NCBI GenBank assembly: GCA_013043945.1
Contig: JABEUW010000020.1
Coordinates: 1 to 7,654, forward strand
DNA: 7,654 bases
Origin: Vulcanimicrobiota bacterium
GTDB taxonomy: Bacteria; Vulcanimicrobiota; Vulcanimicrobiia; Vulcanimicrobiales; Vulcanimicrobiaceae
Reading direction: 5' to 3'
Shown: positions 6,926 to 7,654 of the stretch, piece after piece
How the letters are laid out: every line of letters starts with the position of its first letter
Position numbering within the stretch: the stretch's first letter is position 1
The notes under the pieces: generated by a model
What the model was told of the DNA's origin: nothing
Databases searched by the model: none
Seen by the model: the letters and a program-made list of their open reading frames with translations, nothing else
Translations under genes and position numbers: made by a program

Positions 6926-7528
6926 ATGCCCAAACTCACCCGTATTTACACGCGAACCGGCGACGATGGTAGCACCGGGCTCGTCGGGGGCCAACGGATC
7001 GCAAAAAACAGCCTCCGCATCGAGACCTACGGCACCGTCGATGAGCTCTCGAGCGCGGTCGGGCTCGCCCGCACCGAGATGCGGCCGCTCCTCGCCAAGC
7101 ACGCACGGGCGCAGCGCCTCGATGCCTGGCTCGATTGGGTGCAGGATGCCCTCTTCAATCTCGGAAGCGATCTCGCCACCTTACCAGGCAACCGATGGGA
7201 AGGTATGCCGCTGACCTCCTCCGAGGACGTGCGTGCGCTCGAGCGTGCGATCGACGAAGCGCAGCGCGATCTCGAGCCGCTCGCAAACTTCATTCATCCC
7301 GGCGGCGCGCTGACCGGTGCGTTTTTACATCTGGCGCGTACCGTCTGTCGGCGCGCGGAGCGTCTGCTCGTCACCCTGCGCGCGGAGGAGGAGGGGCTCT
7401 CGATCGAGACCCTCCATTTCCTCAATCGCCTCTCCGATGCGCTCTTCGTCTGGTCGCGCTGGATCAACGCCGAGCTCCACGAGCCCGAGTACCTCTGGAA
7501 CCCCAAGAGCGCTCCGCCCGCTCCCTGA
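6926..7528 (+). CDS. Cob(I)alamin adenosyltransferase, PduO type
   Basis: ATP:co(I)rrinoid adenosyltransferase (200 aa), which transfers the adenosyl group of ATP to cob(I)alamin to make coenzyme B12 in the cytoplasm. The N-terminal ATP-binding motif TRTGDDGSTGL is at 9-19, followed by RIETYGTVDELSS (31-43). The helical core contains RTVCRRAERLL (138-148) and LNRLSDALFVWSRW (166-179), both characteristic of the PduO/MMAB family, which forms trimers of five-helix bundles. Length is normal for the single-domain form. The ATG at 6926 starts three codons before the conserved region; an upstream in-frame ATG at 6833 would run into proS on the other strand. The Shine-Dalgarno sequence is weak. No propanediol, microcompartment or cobalamin synthesis genes are next to it, so it probably serves general salvage for B12-dependent enzymes. 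A free-standing locus of this kind is common. Confidence 0.95.
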   Translation: MPKLTRIYTRTGDDGSTGLVGGQRIAKNSLRIETYGTVDELSSAVGLARTEMRPLLAKHARAQRLDAWLDWVQDALFNLGSDLATLPGNRWEGMPLTSSEDVRALERAIDEAQRDLEPLANFIHPGGALTGAFLHLARTVCRRAERLLVTLRAEEEGLSIETLHFLNRLSDALFVWSRWINAELHEPEYLWNPKSAPPAP

Positions 7529-7576
7529 CGCTCGGCTAGGGGGACGCCGCGACCAAGCCTGCGAAGAGCGCGGCCG

Positions 7577-7654
7577 ATGGCATTTTTTGAACGGCTGTTC
7601 GCTACAACGAACGTCGAGCGGCTGCGCGCGCTCGCACAACGAAAAATTCTCAAA
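7577..7654 (+). CDS. N-terminal fragment of an unidentified downstream gene
   Basis: An ATG at 7577 opens a frame of 26 codons that is still open at the window edge. It begins MAFFERLFATTNVERLRALA and continues with a basic stretch (QRKILK). GAAGAG eight bases upstream is a possible ribosome binding site. The gene follows the adenosyltransferase by 48 bases on the same strand, with no terminator-like hairpin plus T-run between, so cotranscription is plausible. The amphipathic opening with NVERLRAL resembles the first helix of some HEAT-repeat proteins, but 26 residues cannot support a family call. Confidence 0.5.
   Translation, partial: MAFFERLFATTNVERLRALAQRKILK

Noticed and set aside
6862..6939. 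N-terminal extension of proS from the ATG at 6939
   Set aside because: It adds 26 low-complexity residues, overlaps the start of the divergent adenosyltransferase gene, and is not expected in ProRS. The ATG at 6861 fits better.
7529..7576. Terminator between the adenosyltransferase gene and the next gene
   Set aside because: No stable GC stem with a following T-run is seen; the T-run at 7583-7588 is inside the next coding sequence.
1..7654. Mobile element, CRISPR array, phage or defence system
   Set aside because: No direct repeats with spacers, terminal inverted repeats, transposase or integrase motifs, and base composition looks even across the window.

Overview
The window is a densely coded stretch of a high-GC bacterial chromosome. 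It contains seven complete protein genes plus one gene fragment at each edge. I see no rRNA, tRNA, CRISPR array, insertion sequence or phage gene, and no gap between genes longer than about 65 bases. The envelope genes (a lipoprotein with a lipobox, GtrA, a GT39-like transferase, an Amj-like flippase) indicate a bacterium. The short archaeal/eukaryotic-type prolyl-tRNA synthetase and the strong excess of CGATCG words do not look like a typical proteobacterium. An uncultured, GC-rich lineage such as Candidatus Eremiobacterota (WPS-2) is my best guess, but it rests on general impression and not on a database match.

Layout. (1) 1-2090, plus strand: a cell-surface glycan block. It has the last residues of a membrane protein, then a GtrA-family four-helix membrane protein, then a large GT39/ArnT-like membrane glycosyltransferase whose GTG start overlaps the gtrA stop. 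(2) 2076-6861, minus strand: a five-gene chain read right to left. The order is proS, a small secreted protein of unknown function, an M16 zinc peptidase, an Amj-type lipid II flippase and a two-TPR lipoprotein. Every junction overlaps, so the set is very probably one translationally coupled operon. (3) 6862-6925: a 64-base divergent control region. (4) 6926-7654, plus strand: a PduO-type cob(I)alamin adenosyltransferase, followed 48 bases later by the start of another gene cut by the window edge.

How the genes may work together. The left block probably moves and uses a polyprenyl-phosphate-linked sugar to decorate a surface polymer or protein. The minus-strand operon joins a housekeeping aminoacyl-tRNA synthetase to four envelope-related genes, one of which probably supplies lipid II flipping for peptidoglycan synthesis. 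The two blocks converge with their stop codons overlapping, so no dedicated intergenic terminator exists between them. The most notable points are the all-overlapping proS operon with an unrecognised secreted protein inside it, the Amj-type flippase, and the CGATCG excess. I did not find a clearly new multi-gene system.
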